A stretch of 64,000 bases of DNA from Methyloceanibacter sp963839245 (GTDB taxonomy: Bacteria > Pseudomonadota > Alphaproteobacteria > Rhizobiales > Methyloligellaceae): NCBI GenBank assembly GCA_963839245.1, contig CAWIUJ010000009.1, forward strand, positions 62,001 through 126,000. The letters run 5' to 3'. The notes under the pieces are model-generated. The model saw nothing but the letters and a program-made list of their open reading frames with translations. It was not told the origin of the DNA and did no database searches. The position numbers and the translations under genes are program-made. The stretch's first letter is position 1; each line of letters opens with the position of its first letter. Shown in pieces: positions 32,496 to 42,242 of this stretch.

Positions 32496-32644
32496 TTTCC
32501 AACCAACTCGGCACAGAAGCTGGTCTTTGTTTGGCCATGAGACTTGCAGGAGCTGGCGTCCCCGCCTACGGTGCGCCCGCTTTCGGCGCTCGACCCTGTT
32601 GTAGCGGCGCCAGGGCGTTTCAACTTCGCATCCAGGAGAACAGC

Positions 32645-33847
32645 ATGGGATTGATTGCCCACGCGCTTGAGAGGGTGAAGCCCTCGCCGACCATGGCCAT
32701 CACCAGCAAGGCGCGCGAGCTGAAGGCCGCCGGCTTCGACGTCATCGGGCTTGGCGCCGGCGAACCCGACTTTGACACGCCGGATAATATCAAGCAGGCG
32801 GCGATCGCGGCCATCGAGCGCGGCGAGACCAAATACACCGCGGTCGACGGCATCCCCGAGCTGAAGCGCGCCATCGCGAGCAAATTCCAGCGCGAGAACG
32901 GCCTTACCTACAAGCCGTCGGAGATCACCGTCGGCAGTGGCGGCAAGCAGGTGCTGTACAACGCGTTGCTCGCAACGCTCAATCCGGGCGACGAGGTGAT
33001 CGTGCCGTCGCCGTATTGGGTGAGCTATCCCGACATCGTGCTGCTCGCCGGGGCCACGCCAATCATCGTCGAGGGAAAGTTCGAGGACGGCTTCAAGCTC
33101 AAGCCGGAGGCCTTGGCTGCCGCCATTACGCCGCGCACCAAATGGGTCATCTTCAATTCGCCGTCGAACCCGACCGGCGCCGCCTATACGCGCGACGAGG
33201 TCAAGGCACTTACCGACGTCCTGCTCAAGCACGAGAATGTCTGGGTGCTGTCCGACGACATCTACGAGCACCTCGTTTATGACGGCTTCGCCTTCACCAC
33301 GCCCGCGCAGATCGAGCCGAAGCTGAAGGGCCGCACGCTCACCATGAACGGCGTGTCCAAGGCCTATTCGATGACCGGCTGGCGGATCGGCTATGGCGGA
33401 GGGCCTGAGCCCTTGATCAAGGCCATCTCGACGCTGCAATCCCAATCGACCTCGAACCCGTGCTCGATCAGTCAATGGGCGGCGGTCGAGGCGCTTGAGG
33501 GACCGCAGGACTTCCTCAAGCAGTGGGTGGCCTCGTTCCAGGACCGGCGCGATCTCGTCGTGTCCATGCTGAACCAGGCCAAGGGCTTGCACTGCCCGAC
33601 GCCAGGGGGCGCCTTCTACGTTTATCCCTCTTGCGCCGGGGTCATCGGCAAGAAGACGCCGAAAGGCACGACTATCGCCAATGACGAGGTGTTCGCCACC
33701 GCGCTGCTGGAGGAAGAGGGAGTTGCCGTGGTGCATGGCGCGGCCTTCGGGCTGTCGCCCTTCTTCCGCATCTCCTATGCGACCGGAATCGAGGCGCTGG
33801 AAGAGGCCTGCCGCCGCATCCAGCGCTTTTGCGCCAACCTCGCCTAG
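32645..33847 (+). CDS. aspartate-type class I aminotransferase (AatA-like)
   Basis: 400-residue PLP enzyme of aminotransferase subfamily I-gamma: GLGAGEPDFDTPDNIKQAA, KYTAVDGIPELKRAI, FNSPSNPTGAAY, SDDIYEHLVYDGF, catalytic Lys239 in NGVSKAYSMTGWRIGY. Probably aspartate/prephenate aminotransferase in the cytoplasm. The start at ATG 32645 has a caggag site; 38 open codons upstream lack support. A stand-alone gene followed by a Mop protein. Confidence 0.92.
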   Translation: MGLIAHALERVKPSPTMAITSKARELKAAGFDVIGLGAGEPDFDTPDNIKQAAIAAIERGETKYTAVDGIPELKRAIASKFQRENGLTYKPSEITVGSGGKQVLYNALLATLNPGDEVIVPSPYWVSYPDIVLLAGATPIIVEGKFEDGFKLKPEALAAAITPRTKWVIFNSPSNPTGAAYTRDEVKALTDVLLKHENVWVLSDDIYEHLVYDGFAFTTPAQIEPKLKGRTLTMNGVSKAYSMTGWRIGYGGGPEPLIKAISTLQSQSTSNPCSISQWAAVEALEGPQDFLKQWVASFQDRRDLVVSMLNQAKGLHCPTPGGAFYVYPSCAGVIGKKTPKGTTIANDEVFATALLEEEGVAVVHGAAFGLSPFFRISYATGIEALEEACRRIQRFCANLA

Positions 33848-33889
33848 GGCGCCGCGCTATACTTGCCCGGATAGCATCGGGGGCAGCAC

Positions 33890-34099
33890 ATGAAGCTCAG
33901 CACGAGCAATCAGATCAGCGGCAAGATCATGGAGATCCGCAAAGGCGCGGTGACCGCCGTCGTCTATGTCCAGATCGCCGGGGACACCATGATCGAAACT
34001 TCCGTGACCATCCCTGCGTTGGAGTCGCTTGGACTCTACGAGGGCAAGAACGTGACGCTGGCCGTCAACCCTACCGATATCATCATCGCCTGCGATTAG
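33890..34099 (+). CDS. molybdenum-pterin/molybdate-binding Mop (TOBE) protein
   Basis: 69 residues, a single TOBE/Mop domain: STSNQISGKIMEIRKGAVTA, VVYVQIAGDTMIETSVTI, LYEGKNVTLAVNPTDIIIA. Molbindins form oligomers that bind molybdate and act as storage or buffer. Cytoplasmic. This fits the molybdopterin genes at 8-9 kb functionally. A gggggc ribosome site is present. Confidence 0.88.
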   Translation: MKLSTSNQISGKIMEIRKGAVTAVVYVQIAGDTMIETSVTIPALESLGLYEGKNVTLAVNPTDIIIACD

Positions 34100-34176
34100 G
34101 GTAGCCGCGTACCGGGTCTTTGCGCCCTTCGGTTCTGCCTTCGATCTGCCCCGCGCCGCTGATAGGTCAAGAGGGG

Positions 34177-35097
34177 ATGGCGACCATCGTCACGACCGGG
34201 TATCTGCCGCCTGCGCGCATCCTCGTGCTTGCAAGCGGAAGGCGTATCGGCTGCGCCGAATATGGCGATCCGGCAGGCTTGCCGGTGATCGCCCTGCACG
34301 GCACACCCGGCTCGCGCCTGATGTTTACGCTGTCGGACGGCGCCGCCCGCGACCGGGGACTGCGGCTCATCGCGCCCGATCGGCCGGGATATGGAATCTC
34401 CGACCACCGAATTTGCCAGAGCCTCGCGCAATCGGCCGAGGACGTAGTCGCGGTCGCCGACGCCTACAGGCTCAACCGCTTCGCCATCATCGGGATCTCC
34501 GGTGGCTGCCCGTTTGCCGTCGCTGCCGCGGCGGCCAATCCGGACCGCGTCGTCCTGCTGGCCTTGGCCGGCCCGGTCGGCCCGATCGGCGATCTCAAGC
34601 GGCAGATCCGCCTGTCGAGGATGCACCATCTCATCTTCCGGGTGTTGGGGGGCTCGAGGCTCGGCCCGCGCGCCTTCTTTCGGTCGCTGCGCTATTTGGT
34701 GTTCAAGGCGCCCGATGCCGCTTACCGCGGCCTCATGCGCCGCGTGCGATTATCCGACCGCCAGATCCTGGCGCGCGCTGAGGTGAGAGCGAGCCTTCAG
34801 GCGGCGATCAGCGAGGGCTTGCGGCCGGGCGTCGAGGGGGCGGTGCAGGACCTCAGGCTCTATTGCGCGCCGTGGCGCTTGCCGCTTGCCGAGATCGACG
34901 TGCCGACGGTGGTGTGGCAGGGCAGCGACGACACCATCGTCCCGCCGGCGGCGGCCTATGCGCTGGCGCGGACGCTGCCCAATTGCCGCTTGGACGTCAT
35001 TCCGGCGGCCGGGCACTATTGGGTATTCGGCCAGTTCGGCATGATCCTGGATGCGGTCGCGGCCGCTCTTCGAGCCGAAGCTAAAACGGCTCCTTAA
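34177..35097 (+). CDS. alpha/beta hydrolase
   Basis: 306 residues with ALHGTPGSRLMF (oxyanion loop), PDRPGYGISD, nucleophile GISGGCPFA, acid in WQGSDDTIVPPAA and base His in AAGHYW, the complete triad. Substrate unknown. The start is taken at ATG 34177; a TTG 57 bases earlier is in frame. The stop codon lies inside a TTAA-N7-TTAA site. Confidence 0.85.
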   Translation: MATIVTTGYLPPARILVLASGRRIGCAEYGDPAGLPVIALHGTPGSRLMFTLSDGAARDRGLRLIAPDRPGYGISDHRICQSLAQSAEDVVAVADAYRLNRFAIIGISGGCPFAVAAAAANPDRVVLLALAGPVGPIGDLKRQIRLSRMHHLIFRVLGGSRLGPRAFFRSLRYLVFKAPDAAYRGLMRRVRLSDRQILARAEVRASLQAAISEGLRPGVEGAVQDLRLYCAPWRLPLAEIDVPTVVWQGSDDTIVPPAAAYALARTLPNCRLDVIPAAGHYWVFGQFGMILDAVAAALRAEAKTAP

Positions 35098-35108
35098 CGG
35101 CCGGTTAA
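35094..35108. promoter_or_regulatory. CtrA-type box TTAA-N7-TTAA upstream of the GH18/NodB/GT2 gene
   Basis: TTAA at 35094-35097 (including the hydrolase stop) and TTAA at 35105-35108 are spaced by exactly seven bases (cggccgg). The site is palindromic (CCTTAAC ... GTTAAGG) and lies 146 bases before the large glycan-enzyme gene. The porin gene at 13.8 kb has the same arrangement. Confidence 0.5.
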
Positions 35109-35253
35109 GGCCATCCGGCGGCGCGGCGTCAGCGCCCCCCAGGATGCGGCGTTGTGGCACTGGAACGGAGAGCGGCGACGGGCGTAAATCCCCGCACCGG
35201 GGGCGATGAGCGAATCATCATGCCGACCCCAACCCCAATGACCCGACCCTCGG

Positions 35254-38200
35254 ATGATCTCTAAGCAAGTCTTCTTCGACCCTACGGGCAAGCGAGCGCT
35301 TGTCTTGCGGTGGCTTGCCTGGGCGGCAGCCGCGCTCAGTGCCGCGGTTGTGGTCATGTTCGTTGCCGTCCTGATGATCGTGCATCATCCGATCGGCAAC
35401 GGTTTCGACCGGCTTTCGCACGCCTCGATCCGCTGCGCCTGGGCCCCGACCTGCTCGGCGGGCCATGGCATCACGGTTACGTCGGCGGCGGATCCGGACT
35501 TGCTCAGAACCGCCTCCAGTCTCGCGACCGAGCTGCGAGAGCAGGAGCGTACGCTCAGAACCCGCCATCCGCAGGCCGAGGTGCTCGACCGCCATCCGAT
35601 CCCCGCGCCGCTCAGAGGCTCGAACCAACGCTCCTTGAGCATCGGCTTCTACGTCAACTGGGACGACAACAGCTACCCGGCCCTAAAACGGACGCTGCCG
35701 CATCTCGATTGGATTATCCCCAGCTGGCTTAATCTCGACGGGCCGGCCATGGAGCTGAAGGTCGACGTCGACGATCGGGCGCTCAAATACATTCAAGACA
35801 CCAAGCCCAATATTCCGATCCTGCCCATGATCCAGAACGCGGTGGATGGCAAATGGGACGGACCGGGGCTGGCCAAGCTGCTCGCGGATCCGGCGGCTCG
35901 CGCGGCGCGGATCGACGAAATCATCGCGTTTATCGAGACTAACAAGTTTCAGGGGCTGACCATCGACTTCGAGGAGGTCCCGCCCAAAGCGCAAAAGGAC
36001 CTGCAAGCTTTTCTTACGGAAATGTCGCAGGCCTTCACCGCGCGCGGTCTTGCCATCGTGCTCGCTCTGCCGTTCGACGACAATAGCTGGCCTTACGCCA
36101 CCTACGCTAAGATCGCCGATTATCTGGTGCTGATGGGCTACGACCAGCATTGGGACACCGGCGCTGCTGGCAGCATTGCCGGTCAGGACTGGTTCGAGGA
36201 AACCCTCGACAAGCGCATGAAGGATCTCGATCCGAACCACACCATCGTTGCCATCGGTGGCTACGGCTATGATTGGGTCAAAGGCCAGACGACCCAGGAG
36301 CTGACCTTCGAGGAAGCCGTCCTGTCCGCCCGGGATTCTGAAGCCGATATCGAGTTCGATCCCGAGACCGCGAACCCTCATTTTTCCTTCATCGAGGATG
36401 ACGGCAAGCGCCACGACGTGTGGTTCCTGGACGGCATCACCGCCTACAACGAGATTGAGACCGGCGATGCCTACCACATCGCCGGTTACGCGCTGTGGCG
36501 GCTCGGCTCGGAGGATCCTTCGATCTGGTCGGTGATGGGCCAAGCTTATGGGGCGCCGCCGCCAGGAGGGCTTCGCGCGATCGGCACCAGCGAGGATATC
36601 GATTTCGAGGGCGAGGGTGAGGTCCTGCACGTGGTGGGCAAGCCCTCCGAAGGGGCGCGGACCTTCGAGGTCGACAATCGGACCGGTCAGATCGTCGACG
36701 AAGCCTACAAGGAGGTGCCAACCCCTTTCGTCATCGAGCGTGCCGGCGACGTGCAGGGCAAGCTTGCGCTCACTTTTGACGACGGTCCCGATCCGGACTG
36801 GACGCCCAAGATTCTCGATATTCTGAAAGCCAAGGGGGTGCGCGCGAGCTTCTTCATTGTCGGCGAGAATGCGCAAGCCAACCCCGATCTGGTGGAGCGG
36901 ATCGTCGCCGACGGCCACGACGTCGGCAACCACACCTTCACCCATCCAAATCTGGGCGAGCTGCCGGACGCGCTCATCACGCTCGAGATCAACGCCACGC
37001 AGCGGCTGTTCGAGGCGCTGACCGGCCGCTCGATGCGCTTGTTCCGTGCCCCGTTCTTCGGCGACGCCGAGCCGACGACGAGCGATGAGATCCTGCCGAT
37101 CAAGATCGCCGAATCCATGGGTTACGTCACCGTGGGGCTGCATGTCGACCCGAACGATTGGCTGCGCCCGCCGGCCGATGTCATCATCGACCGGGTGCTT
37201 GCCCAGGTGAGCGATCCGAGCCCAGACATCCGCGGTCACATCATCCTCCTGCACGATTCGGGTGGCGACAGGTCCGAGACCGTCGCGGCCTTGCCGAAGC
37301 TGATCGATACCTTGCGCGCCAAGGGCTATGAGTTCGTGCCGGTGTCGGAGCTTGCCGGGCTCACGCGCGACGAGGCCATGCCACTGGTGCCGCCGCGGTC
37401 GCTCGCCCAATTCGTGAGCCTTCCGGTGTTCATGGCACTCGGCTGGATTGGCCATCTCCTCGGCTTTCTGTTCGTCGCGGCGATCTGGCTCGGTGTGGCT
37501 AGGATGGTGTTGCTGGGCGGGGGCGGCCTCCGTAATCGGCAGATCGAGAAACGCCGGATCGCGCCGCGCCTACCGGAGCAGCCGCCATTGCAGACGGTGC
37601 TGATCCCCGCGCATAATGAGGCCAAGGTCATTGTCGCCGCGGTGCAGCACGTGCTCGCCAGCGACTATCCGAACTTGGAAGTCATCGTGATCGATGACGG
37701 GTCGACCGACGGCACCTCTGAGCGGTTGCGCGAGAGTTTCAGTGCCGATCCGCGCGTCAAGCTCATCACCGTGCCGAATGGCGGCAAGGCCGCCGCGCTC
37801 AATCGCGGCCTGAAGCACGCGCACGGCAGCGTCGTCGTGGCGCTCGATGCCGACACGCATTTCCAGCGCGACGTAATCTCGAAGCTGGTGCGCTGGTTCG
37901 AGGACCCGACGGTCGGCGCGGTGGCCGGCAATGCCAAGGTCGGCAATCGCGTCAATCTCATCACGCGTTGGCAGGCGCTCGAATACGTCACCAGCCAGAA
38001 TCTGGAGCGCCGCGCGCTCGCCTCGCTTGGCTGCGTCACCGTTGTGCCGGGCGCGATCGGTGCCTGGCGGCGTGAAGCTTTGGAGAGCTTGAACGGATTT
38101 CCTAGCGACACCCTGGCCGAGGATCAGGATCTGACCATCGCTCTGCTGCGAGCCGGCTACAATGTGCTGTATGACAGCTCGGCGATCGCCTGGACCGAGG

Positions 38201-38700
38201 CACCTGACACGGTCAATGGGCTCGCCAAGCAGCGCTTCCGTTGGGCCTTCGGCACGCTGCAATGCCTGTGGAAGCATCGCCAGGTGACGCTCAGGCCGCG
38301 CTACGGCGTGCTGGGCATGATTGCCGTGCCGCAAATCTGGCTATTCCAATTCCTGCTGACCCTCTTGGCGCCGCTCGTCGATTTCGCGCTCATTTGGCAG
38401 CTGACGTTCTCAGCCATCAAACTGGCCGAACATCAGGACCAGTTTGATGGCAGCGCCTTGAGCCAGACCTTGCTCTATTACCTTGCCTTCCTGGTCATCG
38501 ATCTCGGCAGTGCGGCGCTCGCCTTTGCTCTCGAGCGGCGCGAGAAATGGTCCTTGGTGCCGTGGCTCGTGCTGCAGCGCTTCGGCTACCGGCAACTGAT
38601 GTATGGCATCGTGCTCAAGGCTATGCTGACCGCCGCGGTCGGGCCGCTGGTCAGCTGGGGCAAGCTCGAGCGGAAATCAACCGTCACCGCGCGGGCCTAG
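35254..38700 (+). CDS. tri-modular membrane protein: GH18-like, polysaccharide deacetylase, GT2 glycosyltransferase
   Basis: 1,148 residues. A TM helix at 18-42 is followed by an extracytoplasmic GH18-like barrel at about 125-430 (GLTIDFEEV with D238/E240, close to the DxxDxDxE motif). A NodB/CE4 deacetylase at about 500-700 has TFDDGPDPDW (D509, D510), NHTFTHPN (H560, H564) and LLHDSGG. A second TM region at 725-765 precedes a GT2 domain at about 775-1010 (DDGSTDG, DADTHF D865/D867, EDQD 956-959, QRFRW 993-997), then several TM helices. This resembles an all-in-one PgaB/PgaC- or NodB/NodC-like machine: cytoplasmic polymerisation of a hexosamine polymer coupled to deacetylation and trimming outside. 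Product unknown. Confidence 0.88.
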   Translation: MISKQVFFDPTGKRALVLRWLAWAAAALSAAVVVMFVAVLMIVHHPIGNGFDRLSHASIRCAWAPTCSAGHGITVTSAADPDLLRTASSLATELREQERTLRTRHPQAEVLDRHPIPAPLRGSNQRSLSIGFYVNWDDNSYPALKRTLPHLDWIIPSWLNLDGPAMELKVDVDDRALKYIQDTKPNIPILPMIQNAVDGKWDGPGLAKLLADPAARAARIDEIIAFIETNKFQGLTIDFEEVPPKAQKDLQAFLTEMSQAFTARGLAIVLALPFDDNSWPYATYAKIADYLVLMGYDQHWDTGAAGSIAGQDWFEETLDKRMKDLDPNHTIVAIGGYGYDWVKGQTTQELTFEEAVLSARDSEADIEFDPETANPHFSFIEDDGKRHDVWFLDGITAYNEIETGDAYHIAGYALWRLGSEDPSIWSVMGQAYGAPPPGGLRAIGTSEDIDFEGEGEVLHVVGKPSEGARTFEVDNRTGQIVDEAYKEVPTPFVIERAGDVQGKLALTFDDGPDPDWTPKILDILKAKGVRASFFIVGENAQANPDLVERIVADGHDVGNHTFTHPNLGELPDALITLEINATQRLFEALTGRSMRLFRAPFFGDAEPTTSDEILPIKIAESMGYVTVGLHVDPNDWLRPPADVIIDRVLAQVSDPSPDIRGHIILLHDSGGDRSETVAALPKLIDTLRAKGYEFVPVSELAGLTRDEAMPLVPPRSLAQFVSLPVFMALGWIGHLLGFLFVAAIWLGVARMVLLGGGGLRNRQIEKRRIAPRLPEQPPLQTVLIPAHNEAKVIVAAVQHVLASDYPNLEVIVIDDGSTDGTSERLRESFSADPRVKLITVPNGGKAAALNRGLKHAHGSVVVALDADTHFQRDVISKLVRWFEDPTVGAVAGNAKVGNRVNLITRWQALEYVTSQNLERRALASLGCVTVVPGAIGAWRREALESLNGFPSDTLAEDQDLTIALLRAGYNVLYDSSAIAWTEAPDTVNGLAKQRFRWAFGTLQCLWKHRQVTLRPRYGVLGMIAVPQIWLFQFLLTLLAPLVDFALIWQLTFSAIKLAEHQDQFDGSALSQTLLYYLAFLVIDLGSAALAFALERREKWSLVPWLVLQRFGYRQLMYGIVLKAMLTAAVGPLVSWGKLERKSTVTARA

Positions 38701-38860
38701 CCCCTTCGCTGCCGTCTGGCAAACAGCGTCTCCTGGCGGTTGTGGTGCCCTCTCGGGCTGGGGCTTGCCAGAGCCCCATTCACTTGACACGATAGGTTCA
38801 TCAAGGCTGCCCGGGAGGCGCTTTTGGGCCGTCCCGAGGACAACGCCAAGGGAGGAGAGT

Positions 38861-40909
38861 ATGGGCCAAGCGCAGGGCCAACCAGCCCGCAGCGCCCGCT
38901 GCATCGCACTGGTTGGCCCCTATCTCAGCGGTAAAACGACACTGCTCGAAGCCATTCTCGCACGCACCGGCGCTATCAGTCGGCAGGGCGCCATGGCCGA
39001 TCAGAACACCATCGGCGATGCCTCGGAAGAAGCGCGGCATCACGGCATGAGCGTCGAGCTCAACGCGGCGACGGTCGATTTCCTCGGCGACAGCTGCACC
39101 TTCCTCGATTGTCCAGGCTCCATCGAATTCCAGGCCGATGCCGCCAATGCGCTCAGCGCCTGCGACGCCGCCGTGGTGGTGTGCGAGCCTGACGAGAAGA
39201 AGGTGCCGGCGTTGCAGCTGATCCTCAAGCAGCTCGAGGACCGCGGCATTCCCCATTTCCTGTTCATCAACAAGATCGACAAGGCCGAGGCGCGCGTGCG
39301 CGACATCGTGCCGATGCTGCAGCCGGCCTCGACCAAGCCGCTGGTGCTGCGCCAATTGCCGATCTGGGAGAACGACATCGTCACCGGCTTCATCGATCTC
39401 GCGCTCGAGCGGGCCTTCGTCTATCGCGAGCACGCGCCGAGCGAGGTGATCGCTATTCCCGCCGCCGCCACCGACCTCGAGAAGCAAGCGCGGTTCTCCA
39501 TGCTGGAAAAGCTCGCCGATTATGACGACGAGCTGATGGAGCAGCTCTTGGAGGATGTACCGCCGGCCCGCGACAAGGTGTTCGACGACCTGTCCAAGGA
39601 GCTGCGCGACGGGCTCATTTGCCCCGTGCTGTTCGGCTCGGCGGAGAACGGCAACGGGATCTTGCGCCTGTTGAAGGCGCTCCGTCACGAGGTGCCGTTC
39701 GTCGCGGCGACCGCGAAGCGCCTCGGCGTGGGGGCCGCGCCGTCTTGCGCCTATGTCCTGAAAACGTTCCACACCGCCCATGGCGGTAAGCTGTCGCTCG
39801 CCCGCGTGCTCGCCGGCAGCTTCGCCGACGGCACCACCGTCTATGGCGGCGCCGAAGACGAGCGCATCTCCGGAATCTTCTCCGTGATGGGGCAGGAGCC
39901 GACCAAACGCGGCGAGGCTCACCCAGGCGACACGGTGGCGTTCGGCCGGCTCGACAGCACCAAGACCGGCGACACGCTGACGGCGGAGAAGGGCAAGCCC
40001 ATCGCACTCGAGAGGTCCGCGCTCACCCAGCCCGTGTTCGGGCTCGCCATCGCCGCCAAGGAGAAGAAGGACGAGGTCAAGCTCACGGCGGCAATCGCCA
40101 AAATCATCGAGGAGGACCCCTCGATCTCACTCACCCACAGCCAGGACATGGGCGAGATGGTGCTGTGGGGGCAGGGGGAAATGCATCTCCGCGTGGCGCT
40201 GGAGAAGCTCGTCCGCAAATACGGCATCGACGCCTCCACGCGGGCCCGGCAGATCCCGTACAAGGAGACCATCCGCAAAGCGACTGAAGTGCGCGGCCGT
40301 CACAAGAAGCAGTCGGGCGGCCACGGCCAATTCGGCGACGTGGTGGTGACCATCAGCCCTCGTCCGCGCGGGGCAGGTTTCGAGTTCTCCGACGAGATCA
40401 CCGGCGGCGTGGTGCCCAAGAACTACATTCCCTCGGTCGAGATCGGCGTGCGCGACTATCTCCATTCCGGCCCGCTCGGCTTCAACGTCGTCGACGTCGG
40501 GGTCTGCCTGATCGACGGCTCCTATCATTCCGTCGATTCCTCCGACATGGCCTTCCGCCAGGCCGGACGCATCGCCATGAGCGAAGGCATGCCGCAATGT
40601 TCCCCCGTGCTGCTCGAGCCGGTGATGGCGGTCGAGATCGCCGTGCCTTCCGACGCCACCGCGAAAATCAACGGCATCATCTCGACGCGGCGCGGCCAGA
40701 TCCTCGGCTTCGATTCACGCCCCGGCTGGCCCGGCTGGGATTTGGTCGAAGCGCATATTCCGGAGGCAGAGATCCAGAACCTGATCGTGGAGCTGCGCTC
40801 GGCCACCGCTGGCGTCGGCACTTTCACCGCCAAATTCGATCATCTCGCCGAGCTTACCGGCAAGATCGCCGACCAGGTGCTGGCAGGGAGGGCGTCGAAG
40901 GCCGCTTAA
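38861..40909 (+). CDS. elongation factor G-like protein, atypical GTPase
   Basis: 682 residues with the full EF-G domain order. The G domain is aberrant: the P-loop is GPYLSGKTT (19-27) instead of GHVDHGKT, switch I RGITI is replaced by HGMSVEL (61-67), and the DxxGH motif is DCPGS (Ser87 at the catalytic His), although NKID (137-140) is kept. Domains II-V follow (KLSLARVLAGSF; FEFSDEITGGVVPKNYIPSV; the C-terminal RRGQILGFD). Such EF-G paralogues occur in many bacteria; translocase activity is doubtful. A strong ggaggag site fixes the start. Confidence 0.85.
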   Translation: MGQAQGQPARSARCIALVGPYLSGKTTLLEAILARTGAISRQGAMADQNTIGDASEEARHHGMSVELNAATVDFLGDSCTFLDCPGSIEFQADAANALSACDAAVVVCEPDEKKVPALQLILKQLEDRGIPHFLFINKIDKAEARVRDIVPMLQPASTKPLVLRQLPIWENDIVTGFIDLALERAFVYREHAPSEVIAIPAAATDLEKQARFSMLEKLADYDDELMEQLLEDVPPARDKVFDDLSKELRDGLICPVLFGSAENGNGILRLLKALRHEVPFVAATAKRLGVGAAPSCAYVLKTFHTAHGGKLSLARVLAGSFADGTTVYGGAEDERISGIFSVMGQEPTKRGEAHPGDTVAFGRLDSTKTGDTLTAEKGKPIALERSALTQPVFGLAIAAKEKKDEVKLTAAIAKIIEEDPSISLTHSQDMGEMVLWGQGEMHLRVALEKLVRKYGIDASTRARQIPYKETIRKATEVRGRHKKQSGGHGQFGDVVVTISPRPRGAGFEFSDEITGGVVPKNYIPSVEIGVRDYLHSGPLGFNVVDVGVCLIDGSYHSVDSSDMAFRQAGRIAMSEGMPQCSPVLLEPVMAVEIAVPSDATAKINGIISTRRGQILGFDSRPGWPGWDLVEAHIPEAEIQNLIVELRSATAGVGTFTAKFDHLAELTGKIADQVLAGRASKAA

Positions 40910-41012
40910 GGGCACCGCTCAGGCTTGACAGAGGGTAGGTTGGTTCGGCAGTTGATCGCTGGCTCTTCCGCTTTTTGTTAATGACCGCTAGACTCTATCT
41001 GAGGGTATTCCC

Positions 41013-42242
41013 ATGACCATCTTTCCGCCGCTCGAAATCCCCGAAACGCTTGCCGCCGGGCCTGGTCCCGGGAACACCGACCCGAGAGTACTTGAACGCT
41101 TCGCCAAGACCGGCGTGGCCGATCACATGCAGAAAGACGTGCTGCGTGGCATGATCGAAGCCAAGCTGATGCTCCGCGAGCTGTGGGGCACCAAGAACGT
41201 CTATACCTATGGCGTCGCCGGCACGGGCTTCTCGGGGCTCGACTGCGTGCTCTCCCTGATCCTGCCGGGCGACAAGGTCGTGGCCTTTCCCAACGGCACC
41301 TTCTCCGGCATCGACAGCCTGACCATCCGCATGAAGGCGTCGACCGCGGAGGAGCTTGCGGCGGATTCCCTCAACCCCAATGCGAAAAGCGTGATCGTGG
41401 TCGAGTCGCCGCACGGCCAGTCGGTCACGGCCGAAACGGTCGACAAGGCGCTGGCCGAGCATAAGCCCATGTGGGCGTTCATGGCGCATTGGGAGACGGG
41501 CTCGGGCCGCATCAACGACCTGAAGGGCTTCAGCGATGCCTGCCAGAAGCATGGCGTGATGGGCATCGTCGATGCCGTGTCGAGCCTCGGCGTCGCCGAT
41601 TTCAACATCGACGACTATCCTGGTGTGGTCGCCTGGGCCTCGTGTCCGCAAAAGGGCGTGCTGTCGCTGCCGCTCACCTATGCGCCGGTCAGCTTCACCG
41701 ACAAGGCGATCGACATGGTGCGCAAGCGCGGCTGCCGCAGCTATGTGCATCACCCGATCCTCGATGCACGGCATTGGGGCATCATCGACGGCAAGGACAG
41801 TCCGACGCCCGGCTATCACCAGACCCATTCTTGCTATGCGGTGGCGGCGTTCCACGAAGCGTTGCGCATCATCCTCGGCTACGGGCGCCGGCGCAAAGCC
41901 ACCGACTACGCCTATCACGAGAAGGCGCTCCGCCAGGCGGTGGAGGCCATGGGCTGCGACGTCACCTCCAACATGACGAGCCTCGTCGTGCTCAATTTGC
42001 CGGGCAAGCTCAAGGGCAAGGAAAAGGATCTCGTTGCCGGCGCCCGCGCTCAAGGCTTCGGCATCTGGCCGACGCTGTCCGAGCCTGTTCAGGTGCGCAT
42101 TGGCATCCTCAACCAGCTCAGCCCGGCGCAGATCAGCGAGATCGTCAGCCGCTTCGCCGACGCCATGCTCGGCATGGGCGCCGAGTTCGACAAGCAGCAG
42201 GTGATGAACCAGCTCAAATCGTACTACGCCAAGGCCGCTTAA
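41013..42242 (+). CDS. class V aminotransferase, serine/alanine-glyoxylate type
   Basis: 409-residue PLP enzyme: AAGPGPGNTDPRVLERFAK, GVAGTGFSGLDCVL, MAHWETGSGRINDL, GIVDAVSSLGVADFNID, and Lys214 in ASCPQKGVLSLP. Close to serine-glyoxylate/alanine-glyoxylate and pyridoxamine-pyruvate aminotransferases; the exact substrate pair cannot be told. Serine-glyoxylate activity would fit C1 (serine cycle) or photorespiratory-type metabolism. The next 235 bases hold no gene. Confidence 0.85.
   Translation: MTIFPPLEIPETLAAGPGPGNTDPRVLERFAKTGVADHMQKDVLRGMIEAKLMLRELWGTKNVYTYGVAGTGFSGLDCVLSLILPGDKVVAFPNGTFSGIDSLTIRMKASTAEELAADSLNPNAKSVIVVESPHGQSVTAETVDKALAEHKPMWAFMAHWETGSGRINDLKGFSDACQKHGVMGIVDAVSSLGVADFNIDDYPGVVAWASCPQKGVLSLPLTYAPVSFTDKAIDMVRKRGCRSYVHHPILDARHWGIIDGKDSPTPGYHQTHSCYAVAAFHEALRIILGYGRRRKATDYAYHEKALRQAVEAMGCDVTSNMTSLVVLNLPGKLKGKEKDLVAGARAQGFGIWPTLSEPVQVRIGILNQLSPAQISEIVSRFADAMLGMGAEFDKQQVMNQLKSYYAKAA

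Noticed and set aside
35683..37455. A 590-codon minus-strand open frame
   Set aside because: Antisense to the GH18/NodB part of the fusion gene; no supporting motif.
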